Assembly: GCA_946553025.1 (NCBI GenBank)
Contig: CAMNRM010000047.1
Span: 1 to 40,929, forward strand
Direction: 5' to 3'
From: an uncultured Clostridium sp.
GTDB lineage: Bacteria > Bacillota > Clostridia > Lachnospirales > Lachnospiraceae
DNA length: 40,929 nt
The notes below the pieces were generated by a model, which ran no database searches, had not been told where the DNA came from, and saw only the letters and a list, made by a program, of their open reading frames with translations. The translations under genes were made by a program, and so were the position numbers. Each line of letters begins with the position of its first letter. Within the stretch, counting starts at the first letter, position 1. Positions 14,855-23,528 of this stretch are shown here, one piece after another.

Positions 14855-15473
14855 CAATGCCCAGATAACACGGATTCATGTCTATACCGGTTTTTTTACA
14901 GAAATAAGAATCACTGAGATCGATGCCGCAGGGGATCTCCTCTCCGGCTTCATTTTTGCCGTAATAGACAAAGGGTTCCACCTTCTGCCATAAATCTTTG
15001 GGAAGAGTTTCTTTGAGATTGCGAAAGCCGTCAAGCTCGGCATAGTGGTCGATGTTAAGCTGATCGCAGATAAGGATATCCAGATCCTGTGCGGCAACCA
15101 GGGCGGAAACCTTGGCCATATTGCCGTACTCCATCTCGGAAATGACATCCCCATAGCGGATAACCATAGAACCGTCCGCTTCGATAACATCCTTTTTTCC
15201 GTAGCCCATGACTGCCTTAAACTCCTCATTAAATTCCTCAAAGGAATAGTCCGGGCTGAAGTTATTGATGGTTGCGTAGGACAGCTGCGTGGTGAAGGTT
15301 TTATTATAAAAGATTTCACCAATCAGGCCAAGCAGCATAAATAAGCCAATAAGAATAAAAATATGGATTTTATAGTATTCCCAGATATACCAGGCCCTGT
15401 CTTTGGGCGGCATGTTTTTCAATTTTTCCCGTTCTTTGGTTCCTTCTTCTTTTAAATGTTCTTTCCACGACAT
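14790..15473 (-). CDS. Unknown single-pass membrane protein
   Basis: I do not recognise this protein of 227 residues (236 if the upstream ATG at 15500 is used). GAGGTG lies 6 bases before ATG 15473, while the longer start has no Shine-Dalgarno sequence. A charged N-terminal region (KEHLKEEGTKEREKLKNMPPKDRAWYIWEYYKIH) leads into one transmembrane helix (IFILIGLFMLLGLIGEIFY). A soluble alpha/beta domain of about 165 residues lies outside. The external part (DLDILICDQLNIDHYAELDGFRNLKETLP) is reminiscent of periplasmic-binding-like folds, but this is weak. Its 3' end overlaps the GNAT gene by 65 bp. Confidence 0.75.
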   Translation of the reverse strand: MSWKEHLKEEGTKEREKLKNMPPKDRAWYIWEYYKIHIFILIGLFMLLGLIGEIFYNKTFTTQLSYATINNFSPDYSFEEFNEEFKAVMGYGKKDVIEADGSMVIRYGDVISEMEYGNMAKVSALVAAQDLDILICDQLNIDHYAELDGFRNLKETLPKDLWQKVEPFVYYGKNEAGEEIPCGIDLSDSYFCKKTGIDMNPCYLGIVNNTARIDTVISWIDFALEGE

Positions 15474-15543
15474 TTTTGGCACCTCGTTTTGATTTTCCAT
15501 GGATTCCAGTGTTTTTTACATGTTGACGGATAAAAATCCCCGG

Positions 15544-15571
15544 ATTTTACCGTTTATTGTGAATGATGCAA
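15544..15571 (-). promoter_or_regulatory. Possible promoter of the unknown membrane protein
   Basis: On the minus strand, TTGCAT (15571-15566), a 16-bp spacer and TAAAAT (15549-15544), about 70 bp before the chosen start. Match quality is moderate. Confidence 0.5.
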
Positions 15572-15642
15572 AGCCCATTTCAACAGTATAGCACAGTTTG
15601 CGCCCCTGTGTTGTAAATTTTTTATGAATTTGTCAAGATAAT

Positions 15643-15671
15643 TTGCTTTTTGCTTTAAAGTCCGCTATACT
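15643..15671 (+). promoter_or_regulatory. Sigma-A promoter of the YesL-like gene
   Basis: TTGCTT (15643-15648), a 17-bp spacer and TATACT (15666-15671). The leader of about 100 nt contains mini-palindrome copy C. Confidence 0.75.
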
Positions 15672-15716
15672 TACTATCGAACGGAATCCTATACAGTCAA
15701 GGGCAGTACATTTTGG

Positions 15717-15742
15717 GTTGCTGTGAATATGTGAACAGTAAC
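15717..15742. repeat. Mini-palindrome element copy C
   Basis: A 26-bp copy with ends GTTGCTGT and ACAGTAAC; one more base pair (G/C) extends the stem on each side. Unlike the other copies it has no convincing 8-bp flanking repeat (4/8 match), so it may be old. It lies between promoter and ribosome binding site of the YesL-like gene and would be transcribed as a hairpin. Confidence 0.75.
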
Positions 15743-15780
15743 CGGTTCTGCTGGAATTTTTCAGAAGAGAGGTAGATACG

Positions 15781-16521
15781 ATGTTGCAAGGAATTTTTAA
15801 TTATGACAATCCTGTATGGCGTCTTATTGGAAAGCTGGGCGATCTGATGATTTTAAACATCCTGTGGGTTATCTGCAGTATTCCGATTTTTACCATGGGT
15901 GCTTCGACAACGGCTGTTTACTACGTGACCATGAAGCTGGTCCGCGGGGATGACGGCTACACGTTCCGCAACTATTTTAAATCCTTTAAGGAGAATTTTA
16001 AGCAGGCAACCGCGATTTGGCTGTTAATGCTTCTGACCGGATTTATCCTGGGCTTTGATTTATATTTCTTTTTGCGGGTATTGACCGGAAATTCTGTGTT
16101 CCGCACGGTATTTACCGCAGCTATCGGTGCGCTGAGTATGATCTGGCTCTGTATATTCAGCTATGTCTTCCCGCTGCAGTGCCGTTTCTATAACCCTGTG
16201 AAGAGAACCTTATTTAATGCGTTCTTTATGTCCATCCGCCATTTTTTCCATACTCTGGGAATGTTGGTGCTGGATGTACTGGTTGTGGTGTTCTTTATTT
16301 TTTCCATTTACTATATGCCGCAGGTCACGGTATTGTCGATTATGTTCGGCTTTCCGCTGATTGCCTTTATTAACTCTTATATTTTAAATCCCATCTTTAA
16401 CAAGTATATTCCGGAAGAGGAGAAGCAGGAAAATCCGGATGAACTGCGGCCGATTTTACAGGACGTGGTGATTGAACATCCGGAAAAGAAAAACGACGAG
16501 GAAAAAGAAGAAGAAAAATAA
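15781..16521 (+). CDS. YesL-like (DUF624) integral membrane protein
   Basis: A 246-residue polytopic membrane protein. The start (NPVWRLIGKLGDLMILNILWVICSIPIFTMGASTTAVYYVTMKLVRGDDGYTFRNYFKSFKENFKQA, shown by its key parts LGDLMILN and GASTTA) is the signature of the DUF624/YesL family. About five helices are visible: near residues 20-42, 75-98, 110-135, 155-180 and 182-202. A charged Glu/Lys-rich cytoplasmic tail follows. In other Firmicutes, yesL lies near carbohydrate transport genes, but none are here. AGAGAGG precedes the ATG. Function is unknown. Confidence 0.85.
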   Translation: MLQGIFNYDNPVWRLIGKLGDLMILNILWVICSIPIFTMGASTTAVYYVTMKLVRGDDGYTFRNYFKSFKENFKQATAIWLLMLLTGFILGFDLYFFLRVLTGNSVFRTVFTAAIGALSMIWLCIFSYVFPLQCRFYNPVKRTLFNAFFMSIRHFFHTLGMLVLDVLVVVFFIFSIYYMPQVTVLSIMFGFPLIAFINSYILNPIFNKYIPEEEKQENPDELRPILQDVVIEHPEKKNDEEKEEEK

Positions 16522-16551
16522 CTTTTTGACTGTTTTAGTTGCGATAATGAC

Positions 16552-16580
16552 TTGTATTTTTCTGGAAAACGCTATATACT
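16552..16580 (+). promoter_or_regulatory. Sigma-A promoter of ispE-gntR
   Basis: TTGTAT (16552-16557), a 17-bp spacer and TATACT (16575-16580). The start would be near 16587, leaving a leader of about 115 nt that contains a palindrome just after the start site. Confidence 0.75.
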
Positions 16581-16595
16581 TTCTTTATAAGAATA

Positions 16596-16605
16596 TTGTA
16601 TACAA
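16596..16605. promoter_or_regulatory. TTGTATACAA palindrome, candidate GntR (FCD) operator
   Basis: A perfect 10-bp palindrome about 10 bp downstream of the predicted start site. It has the shape of operators bound by FadR/FCD-type GntR proteins. The regulator encoded second in this transcript is of that type. Outer bases GAATA (16591) and TATTC (16612) add a wider, looser symmetry. Confidence 0.6.
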
Positions 16606-16700
16606 AATAATGTATTCTTAAAACAAGAAAAAAACAATTAAAAACATTGAAAAACAATCGATGAAACTTTCTTATCAGCCAGTAAAGTTGAGGACGAGCA

Positions 16701-17588
16701 ATGACTACACATTTAAAATTAAAGGCTTACGGAAAAATTAATCTTGCCCTGGATGTTCTCAGGAAGAGAGAGGACGGCTATCACGATGTGCGGATGATTA
16801 TGCAGACGGTAGGGATTTATGACCAGTTGGAACTTCAGGCTACCCGCAAGCCGGGGATTGCCGTAGAAACCAACTTATCCTATCTTCCGGTCAATGAAAA
16901 TAACCTGGTTTATCAGGCGGCAAAGCTGCTTATGGATGAATTTTCGGTTAAAAGCGGCATCCACATCACCCTGCGCAAGTTTATTCCGGTAGCTGCCGGC
17001 ATGGCCGGGGGAAGCAGTGACGCTGCATCGGTGCTTTTTGGCGTCAATAAGATGTTTAATCTGGGGCTTTCCCGGGAGGAACTGATGAAGCGGGGCGTAA
17101 AGATTGGCGCGGATGTTCCGTACTGTCTTCTGCGCGGAACGGCGCTTTCCGAGGGAATCGGCGAAAAATTAACCCCCCTTCCCGCCATGCCGCAGTGCCG
17201 GGTGCTGATTGCAAAGCCCGGGATCAGTGTTTCAACCAAGCTGGTTTATGAAAATCTGAACATCAATGCGAGGAGCAGGGACTGCCATCCGGATATTGAC
17301 GGGATGATTCAGGCAATTCAAAAACAGGATCTTTTGGGAGTGGCCAAAAAATTCGGCAATGTTCTGGAACTGGTGACGGCAGAAAAGTACCCGGTTATCG
17401 AAGAAATCAAGGCGGTGATGAAGAAAAACGGTGCCCTGAATGCTTTGATGAGCGGGAGCGGGCCTACGGTTTTTGGATTGTTTACGGATGAAAGGGCAGC
17501 CCAGAAGGCTTATGAAGAACTGCGCTACGGTTCGCTGGCCTCTCTTGCCAAACAGGTTTACCTGACCAATCTGTTTAACCGTCGGTGA
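16701..17588 (+). CDS. ispE: 4-diphosphocytidyl-2-C-methyl-D-erythritol kinase
   Basis: A 295-residue GHMP kinase that phosphorylates CDP-methylerythritol with ATP in the MEP isoprenoid pathway. The N-terminal strand LKAYGKINLALDVLRKREDGYHDVRMIMQ (key parts GKINLALDV and DGYHD) is specific for IspE. The ATP loop PVAAGMAGGSSDAASVL starts at P96. The third GHMP motif is LMSGSGPTVFGLF near residue 252. AGGA lies 7 bases before the ATG. It is followed after 28 bp by the GntR regulator, an arrangement that suggests co-transcription. Full length. Confidence 0.97.
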   Translation: MTTHLKLKAYGKINLALDVLRKREDGYHDVRMIMQTVGIYDQLELQATRKPGIAVETNLSYLPVNENNLVYQAAKLLMDEFSVKSGIHITLRKFIPVAAGMAGGSSDAASVLFGVNKMFNLGLSREELMKRGVKIGADVPYCLLRGTALSEGIGEKLTPLPAMPQCRVLIAKPGISVSTKLVYENLNINARSRDCHPDIDGMIQAIQKQDLLGVAKKFGNVLELVTAEKYPVIEEIKAVMKKNGALNALMSGSGPTVFGLFTDERAAQKAYEELRYGSLASLAKQVYLTNLFNRR

Positions 17589-17616
17589 AACAACAGAAAA
17601 CACAGGAGGAGATTTT

Positions 17617-18309
17617 ATGGGAAGCACGTTTAAAGTAACGATGAATGAATATCTGCCGCTGCGGGATGTTGTGTTTAACACCCTGCGCCAGGCTATTTTA
17701 AAGGGAGAATTAGAGCCGGGAGAGCGGCTGATGGAAATTCAGCTTGCCGAGAGGCTGGGGGTGAGCCGAACTCCAATCCGTGAAGCTATCCGAAAGCTGG
17801 AACTGGAAGGTCTGGTGCTGATGATTCCCAGAAAAGGCGCGGAGGTGGCAGAGATTTCCGAAAAAAGTCTTCGGGAAGTCCTGGAAGTCCGCCGTTCCTT
17901 AGAAGAACTGGCGATTGAACTGGCCTGTCAGCGGATTACCCCGGAAGAACTGACGGCTTTAGAGGAAGCAGAGAACCGTTTTGCCAGGGCGGTAGAAGAC
18001 GGGGAGGTTATGGCGATTGCCGAGAGCGATGAAAACTATCATGAACTGATCTATCAGGCGACAGCCAACGATCGCCTGGTGCAGATTTTAAATAATCTCA
18101 GGGAACAGATGTACCGTTATCGTCTGGAATATATCAAGGACGAGGACAGGCGTCAGATTCTGGTGGTGGAGCACGAACATATTCTCCGCGCTGTCCGCAG
18201 GAGGGATATTGCGGATGCAAAGAGCGCAGTAAGGGAACATATCGATAACCAGCAGCTGACCATTACAAGGAATTTAACAACAGCAAAAAAAATCTCTAAA
18301 ATGGTGTAA
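17617..18309 (+). CDS. GntR-family transcriptional regulator, FCD type
   Basis: A 230-residue regulator. The winged helix (about 10-75) contains LGVSRTPIREAIRKLELEGLV, the standard GntR recognition region. The C-terminal FCD effector domain (about 85-210) keeps the likely metal ligands: Asp and His in DENYHELIYQA, His in EHEHILRAV and His in AVREHIDNQ. This suggests a carboxylate effector held by a metal. AGGAGG lies 7 bases before the ATG. It is probably co-transcribed with ispE. The TTGTATACAA site in the leader could be its own operator. The target pathway is unknown; the link to isoprenoid synthesis may be accidental. Confidence 0.93.
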   Translation: MGSTFKVTMNEYLPLRDVVFNTLRQAILKGELEPGERLMEIQLAERLGVSRTPIREAIRKLELEGLVLMIPRKGAEVAEISEKSLREVLEVRRSLEELAIELACQRITPEELTALEEAENRFARAVEDGEVMAIAESDENYHELIYQATANDRLVQILNNLREQMYRYRLEYIKDEDRRQILVVEHEHILRAVRRRDIADAKSAVREHIDNQQLTITRNLTTAKKISKMV

Positions 18310-18367
18310 ACAAACAGGGTATATTGTGGGCGGTTTATAAAAAATTGTAAAAAAAAGATAAACTCTA

Positions 18368-18396
18368 TTGACAAAGTGACAACCTGTCATTATTAT
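18368..18396 (+). promoter_or_regulatory. Consensus sigma-A promoter of the tetR-RND operon
   Basis: TTGACA (18368-18373), a 17-bp spacer and TATTAT (18391-18396). The spacer and the start site are both covered by TetR-type palindromes. Confidence 0.88.
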
Positions 18397-18415
18397 AGGT
18401 GACAGGTTGTCACTT
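18374..18415. promoter_or_regulatory. Double TetR-type operator
   Basis: AAGTGACAACCTGTCA (18374-18389) and its exact reverse complement (18400-18415) form a 16-bp inverted repeat around the -10 box. Each arm is itself a palindrome TGACA-NNN-TGTCA (18377-18389 and 18400-18412). Two dimers could therefore bind, one in the spacer and one at the start site, 23 bp apart. The TetR gene is the first in the operon, so it is probably the ligand. Confidence 0.85.
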
Positions 18416-18420
18416 TTCTT

Positions 18421-18460
18421 GTTTTAGGAAGCTTTAGGAAACTTCAGGCAGGTTTAGGAA
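18421..18460 (+). repeat. Four degenerate 10-bp direct repeats in the tetR leader
   Basis: Units GTTTTAGGAA, GCTTTAGGAA, ACTTCAGGCA and GGTTTAGGAA lie between the operator and the tetR start. They could be a slippage product or a protein or RNA site. No function can be assigned. Confidence 0.6.
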
Positions 18461-18530
18461 AAAAGCGAAAAGGATTTTTGTCTTCCAAAGATGGAGAGAA
18501 GTGGCCAAAGCGGGGAAAGGATGAGTAAAG

Positions 18531-19211
18531 ATGCCAACGGAACGTTTTTATCATTTGCCGGAGGAAAAGAAGCGGCTGATTCAGGAGGCAGTGATTCAGG
18601 AATTTGGCAGGGTACCTTTAGATAAGGTATCCATCAACAAAATCGTAAAAAGCGCGGAGATCTCCCGGGGAAGCTTTTATACCTACTTTCAGGACAAAGA
18701 AGACGCATTTCAGTATATTTTTGAAGATTTTGTTGAACAGATACAGTTATACTGTAAAGAAGTAATGATCAAACTGTCTGGGGATTTCTGGGCATTGCCG
18801 GAAAAACTTTTGGAATATGTGCTGGATGCGTGTGATAAACATAAGATGATCACTCTTGCACAGAATGCTGTCGGACATCAGGGGCTGATGAAGATGCTGG
18901 AGAATAGAGCATTTTGTATGCCCTTAAAGGAAACCAAAAACCGATGGCTGAAAGAGGTCTATGCGTCCACGGACTGCAGTCAGCTTCGTGTGAAAAGCTT
19001 TGAGGATTACCAGATTTTATTTTCTTTATGTATAAATATTCTGGTCGAGGCGATGGGCGAAATTTATCACGCAGGAGAAACGAGGGAGAGGGCGAAGGAA
19101 TCATTTAAGAAGCGCCTGAACCTGATTAAGTATGGTGCTGTTTGTGCAGATGCAGAACCGGCAGAGGAAGGCCGTACAGCAGCAGAAAAAGCATCAGGAA
19201 GCAAAGAATAA
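18531..19211 (+). CDS. TetR-family regulator of the RND export operon
   Basis: A 226-residue regulator. The N-terminal helix-turn-helix spans about residues 28-52 (VSINKIVKSAEISRGSFYTYFQDKEDAF, key part SRGSFYTYF). The rest is a helical ligand domain that is not conserved. The C terminus ends in a loose Ala/Glu tail. AAAGGA lies 11 bases before the ATG. It heads the operon, with 19 bp to the membrane fusion protein gene. The double operator over its promoter predicts self-repression relieved by a substrate of the pump. Confidence 0.93.
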   Translation: MPTERFYHLPEEKKRLIQEAVIQEFGRVPLDKVSINKIVKSAEISRGSFYTYFQDKEDAFQYIFEDFVEQIQLYCKEVMIKLSGDFWALPEKLLEYVLDACDKHKMITLAQNAVGHQGLMKMLENRAFCMPLKETKNRWLKEVYASTDCSQLRVKSFEDYQILFSLCINILVEAMGEIYHAGETRERAKESFKKRLNLIKYGAVCADAEPAEEGRTAAEKASGSKE

Positions 19212-19230
19212 ATAACGAGGAGATTAAACC

Positions 19231-20391
19231 ATGAAAACAGGTGCGAAAATCTTAACCGGAGTTGTGATTGCAGGGGTTTTGGCGGCAGTGATTGTGCCCA
19301 GGCTGATGAAGGAGGAACCGCCGATTGAGGCAGCCCCCCTGCCCAATGTAACCGTTGAGAACCCGTTAAAGAGGGATATTGTATTAGAGAGCGGATTAAT
19401 CGGAACCATAGAGCCTTCCGATATTCTCTATGTCACCCCCAAGGTTGCCGGAGAAATTCAGCAGGTGCTTGTAAGTGCCGGGGATGTGGTAAAGCAGGGG
19501 CAGGCGCTCTGTAAGATTGATAATAAAAAACAGATTGACAATGCAAAGATTCAGATGGATTCAGCGGCGGTTGCCCTGCAGAATGCGCAGTCAAATTTAA
19601 ACCGGATGCAGGTGCTCTTTGCCTCCGGTGATATATCCGCACAGTCTTTTGAGCAGGTGCAGGTGCAGGCAAGATCCGCCCAGCTTCAGTACCAGGCGGC
19701 AAAGCTTGGCTATGATACCCAGGTGGAGTACAGCACGGTTACTGCGCCGATTGGCGGAAAATTAGAAAGTGTAAATATGGAACTTCATTCGATGGTCAGC
19801 CAGAGTTCCCAGCTCTGTGTGATTACCGGGGAGGGCGTAAAGAAAGTAAGCTTTTCCGTTCCGGAAAGGATAAAAGTCAATCTGGAACTGGGGGGCCGTA
19901 TCCGTCTGCAGAAACAGGGGACGGAATATGAAGCGGAGATTACCAAGCTGGCGGATATGATTTCTCCGCAGACGGGATTGTTTGAGGTCGAGGCGGCCAT
20001 TGAAGGGGGCGACGGGCTGGCACCGGGAAGCACGGTGAAGCTGTTCGTCGTTTCGGATTATACCAATGATGCCATAACGATCCCGGTAGATGCCGTGTAC
20101 TATGACGGCGGGGATGCCTATGCTTATACCTGCGAGGGTTCGACCGTACATAAGGTTCCGGTAGAAACAGGAATTTTTGATGAAGAGAGAATCGAAATTC
20201 TTTCCGGTATTACCATGCAGGATAAGGTCATCGTTACCTGGAGTTCCGAACTGTATGAAGGTTCTCAGGTTAATGCCATGACCGGGGAAAATAAAACCCC
20301 ATTGCCGACACAGGCCAGTGAACCTGCCAAAGAAAACCCGACCGAAAACGAAGAAAATGCCGGGACCGAAACAAGTGCACAGACAGAATAA
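19231..20391 (+). CDS. RND membrane fusion (adaptor) protein
   Basis: A 386-residue HlyD/AcrA-like adaptor. An N-terminal anchor (about 7-23) leads to a lipoyl-like half motif (LYVTPKVAGEIQQVLVSAGDVVKQGQALCKID), then a coiled-coil hairpin (about 100-165). The second lipoyl half is YSTVTAPIGGKLESVNMELHSMV, followed by beta-barrel and membrane-proximal domains to about 345. The last 40 residues are disordered and rich in Glu, Thr and Pro. There is no lipobox. In diderm bacteria such proteins join the inner-membrane pump to TolC; here the cell is probably monoderm. The RND gene starts 12 bp after the stop. Confidence 0.93.
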   Translation: MKTGAKILTGVVIAGVLAAVIVPRLMKEEPPIEAAPLPNVTVENPLKRDIVLESGLIGTIEPSDILYVTPKVAGEIQQVLVSAGDVVKQGQALCKIDNKKQIDNAKIQMDSAAVALQNAQSNLNRMQVLFASGDISAQSFEQVQVQARSAQLQYQAAKLGYDTQVEYSTVTAPIGGKLESVNMELHSMVSQSSQLCVITGEGVKKVSFSVPERIKVNLELGGRIRLQKQGTEYEAEITKLADMISPQTGLFEVEAAIEGGDGLAPGSTVKLFVVSDYTNDAITIPVDAVYYDGGDAYAYTCEGSTVHKVPVETGIFDEERIEILSGITMQDKVIVTWSSELYEGSQVNAMTGENKTPLPTQASEPAKENPTENEENAGTETSAQTE

Positions 20392-20403
20392 GGAGGCGGC
20401 TGT

Positions 20404-23400
20404 ATGAATTTAACAAGAACAGTCTTAAGAAGGCCGGTCACTACTGTACTGTGTGTGCTGTGCCTGATTGTATTCGGCGGGTTGTCGATTTTCAATTCAA
20501 AACTGGAACTGACGCCGGAGATGGAAATGCCCATGATGGTTATCAGCACCCTGTATGTGGGGGCAAGTCCTGAGGATATCAACGATCTGGTGACTAAGCC
20601 CGTGGAAGACGAGGTCAGCACCTTAAGCGGCATTGACAGCATTACGTCCATCTCCAATGAAAATATGTCCCTGGTTCTTTTGCAGTATGAGTACGGAACC
20701 GATATGGATAAGGCATATTCCGACTTAAAGAAAAAGATGGATGCCCTGGAACGGGATTTGCCGGAGGATGCCGGCGACCCGACCATTATGGAATTTGATA
20801 TCAATGATACCGCAAGCATTTATCTGGCGGTCAATAACCCGGAGGTGAATAATCTCTACAACTACGTGGACAACGAGATTGTCCCTGAATTTGAAAAACT
20901 TTCCTCCGTAGCAAGCGTAGACTTAAGCGGCGGCCGTCAGCAGTACATTCAGGTTAAGCTGGATGCAGAAAAGATGCAGCAATACCATTTAAACATTGCT
21001 TCGGTGGCTTCTACTTTGGGAAATGCAGATTTTACTCTGCCTGCCGGGAATACCCGGATGGGTGACCAGGAACTTTCCGTTTCTGCCGGTGTGGAGTATG
21101 CCACGGTAGAAAGCCTGAAAAAGATCCCGGTAATTACCGGAGGCGGAAACGTGCTGTACATGGAAGATATCGCCGAAATCGGATTTACCCTGGAAGATGC
21201 CTCCGGTGTTGGCCGTTATAACGGCAGCGATACCATTACCGTGAGCATTAAAAAACAGCAGAAATCCAGTGCAATTGAGGTTTCCCGTCAGGTGATGCGC
21301 ACCATCGACCAGCTGCTGGCAAAAACGCCGGGGCTGGAAATTATTGTGATTAACGATATGAGCGACCAGATTAATAATTCCCTGAAATCCGTGGTGCAGA
21401 CCATGGTTATGGCCGTTATCGTATCCATGGTCATTATCTTCCTGTTCTTCGGTGATTTTAAGGCGTCCATGATTGTCGGAACCTCGATTCCGATTTCGAT
21501 TCTGGCTGCGCTGGTCGGTATGTGGGCAGCAGGCTTTTCCTTAAATGTGATTACCTTAAGTGCCCTGGTTCTGGGCGTAGGTATGATGGTGGATAACTCC
21601 ATCGTTGTCCTGGAAAGCTGTTTCCGTGCGACGGAAAATACCGGTTTTGTGGAATATGCCGAGGCGGCAATCAAAGGGAGCGGCATAGTTCTCCAGTCCA
21701 TTATCGGTTCAACCGTAACGACCTGTGTTGTATTCGTACCCATGGGTCTGATCAGCGGAATGAGCGGACAGATGTTTAAGCCATTGTCCTTTACGATAGT
21801 ATTCTGTATGCTGGCTTCTTTGATTTCCGCGATGACGATTGTGCCGCTGTGCTATTCGGTTTACCGCCCAAGGGAAAAACAAAATGCACCGATGGGGCCG
21901 GTTATCCGCGGTCTTCAGAATATTTACCGGGGAATGATGGAAGTGATTCTTCCTAAACGTAAAACGGTTATGCTCGTTACCATTATCCTTCTTGTCCTGT
22001 CCTTTATGGCCGCAGGACAGCTGGGAATGGAGATGATTCCTGCCGGGGATGAAGGAACCATCAGTATTTCCATAGAAACCCAGCCGGGAATTACCGTGGA
22101 AAAAGCAGATACCATTTACCGGCAGATCGAGGCGGTGGTTGCCGCCGAAGAAGACCTGGATTCCTATGTGATCTCCGGCGGAGGAAGCGGTATATCCTTA
22201 TCCGGGGCAGGGGCAAGCCTGACTGCTTACTTAAAGGATGACCGAAAACTCGAAACCAGTGAAGTCGTTAAGAAGTGGAAATCGTTATTAGGATCGATGG
22301 ATAATTGCAATATTACCATCAAAGAGCAGAGTACCATGAGTGCCATGGATCTGGGCATGGGGAGTTATGAGCTGATTCTCCAGAGTACTCAGTACGATGA
22401 ATTAAAGGAAGTGTCCGATAAGATTGCCAATATCTTAAAGGCGCGTCCCGATGTGACCAAGGTACATTCTACACTGGAAAACGCAGCGCCCGTGGTAAAA
22501 ATCCATGTCGATCCCGTACAGGCCGCCGCAGAAGGTCTGACCCCGATGCAGGTAGCCGGAAGCGTAAACCAGATTTTAAGCGGCACCACAGCGACAACGA
22601 TGGAAGTGGACGGAAACGATATCGACGTCAAGGTCGAGTATCCGGCAGAAGATTATGATACCATCGATGAAGTGGAAGGCATTATGCTGATGAATACTTC
22701 CGGCGCAAGCATTGCGTTAAGCGATATTGCCGAGATACGTTTTGAAGACAGCCCGCAGAGTATTACACGATCGGATCGCCAGTACCAGGTAACGATCAGT
22801 GCCGATTATACCGAGGCCGCCAATCCGGATCTGATGGTGAACCGAAACATTATATATAAGGAAGTTGTTGAGCAGAATTTAGGGCCGGATGTCACGATTG
22901 CAACCAATGCGATGACCGAACAGATGAACAATGAGTTTTCTGCCCTTGGTCAGGCAATCGCCGTGGCGGTATTCCTGGTATTCGTCGTTATGGCTGCGCA
23001 GTTTGAATCGCCGAAATTCTCCTTCATGGTTATGACCACGATCCCGTTCAGCTTAATCGGTTCCTTCGGTCTTTTATGGCTTGCCGACTGCAGCATCAGT
23101 ATGCCCTCGCTTTTAGGCTTTTTAATGCTGGTTGGTACGGTAGTAAACAATGGTATTCTCTATGTCGATACGGTGAATCAGTACCGCTCCGAGATGGATG
23201 TAAAAACCGCGCTGATTGAAGCCGGAGCAACCCGTCTTCGTCCGATTTTAATGACCACGCTGACGACCATTGTTGCGATGATTCCTATGGCGATGGCCTA
23301 CGGAGAAAGCGGCGAGATGATGCAGGGCCTGGCTCTGGTGGATGTGGGCGGACTGATTGCCTCGACGATACTTGCTCTTTTAATGCTTCCGGTATACTAT

Positions 23401-23445
23401 TCCCTGATGAACCGGAAGCCCAAGAAAACCGTGAACTATGACTGA
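20404..23445 (+). CDS. RND-superfamily efflux transporter (AcrB/HAE-like)
   Basis: A 1013-residue proton-driven exporter with the 12-helix RND layout: helix 1 at about 12-30, helices 2-6 at about 325-490, the second half repeating this. Proton-relay positions can be read against AcrB. The Asp pair is D397-N398 (MMVDNSIVV), so one Asp is kept. The AcrB Lys940 position is Asn915 (VVNNGILYVD). The Arg971 position is kept as R946 (RLRPILMTTL). This pattern is common in Firmicutes RND pumps as far as I recall. GGAGG precedes the ATG. Substrates are unknown. The large loops would face outward. Confidence 0.95.
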   Translation: MNLTRTVLRRPVTTVLCVLCLIVFGGLSIFNSKLELTPEMEMPMMVISTLYVGASPEDINDLVTKPVEDEVSTLSGIDSITSISNENMSLVLLQYEYGTDMDKAYSDLKKKMDALERDLPEDAGDPTIMEFDINDTASIYLAVNNPEVNNLYNYVDNEIVPEFEKLSSVASVDLSGGRQQYIQVKLDAEKMQQYHLNIASVASTLGNADFTLPAGNTRMGDQELSVSAGVEYATVESLKKIPVITGGGNVLYMEDIAEIGFTLEDASGVGRYNGSDTITVSIKKQQKSSAIEVSRQVMRTIDQLLAKTPGLEIIVINDMSDQINNSLKSVVQTMVMAVIVSMVIIFLFFGDFKASMIVGTSIPISILAALVGMWAAGFSLNVITLSALVLGVGMMVDNSIVVLESCFRATENTGFVEYAEAAIKGSGIVLQSIIGSTVTTCVVFVPMGLISGMSGQMFKPLSFTIVFCMLASLISAMTIVPLCYSVYRPREKQNAPMGPVIRGLQNIYRGMMEVILPKRKTVMLVTIILLVLSFMAAGQLGMEMIPAGDEGTISISIETQPGITVEKADTIYRQIEAVVAAEEDLDSYVISGGGSGISLSGAGASLTAYLKDDRKLETSEVVKKWKSLLGSMDNCNITIKEQSTMSAMDLGMGSYELILQSTQYDELKEVSDKIANILKARPDVTKVHSTLENAAPVVKIHVDPVQAAAEGLTPMQVAGSVNQILSGTTATTMEVDGNDIDVKVEYPAEDYDTIDEVEGIMLMNTSGASIALSDIAEIRFEDSPQSITRSDRQYQVTISADYTEAANPDLMVNRNIIYKEVVEQNLGPDVTIATNAMTEQMNNEFSALGQAIAVAVFLVFVVMAAQFESPKFSFMVMTTIPFSLIGSFGLLWLADCSISMPSLLGFLMLVGTVVNNGILYVDTVNQYRSEMDVKTALIEAGATRLRPILMTTLTTIVAMIPMAMAYGESGEMMQGLALVDVGGLIASTILALLMLPVYYSLMNRKPKKTVNYD

Positions 23446-23501
23446 TTAGCTGGGTAAAGCTAAGAACATGAAAACCGTAAACAAAAGTGGATTTATTCGG
23501 A

Positions 23502-23528
23502 TGTGCCGGAATTACAGGCACATTCCGG
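23502..23528 (+). promoter_or_regulatory. Mutually exclusive hairpins before the first TolC-like gene
   Basis: TGTGCC (23502-23507) can pair with GGCACA (23517-23522), while CCGGAAT (23506-23512) can pair with ATTCCGG (23522-23528). The two stems share bases and cannot form together. They lie 5 bp before the GGAGGGAG ribosome binding site. A third stem (TTAGCT/AGCTAA) follows the RND stop. They may tune translation or mRNA ends within the operon. Confidence 0.45.
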
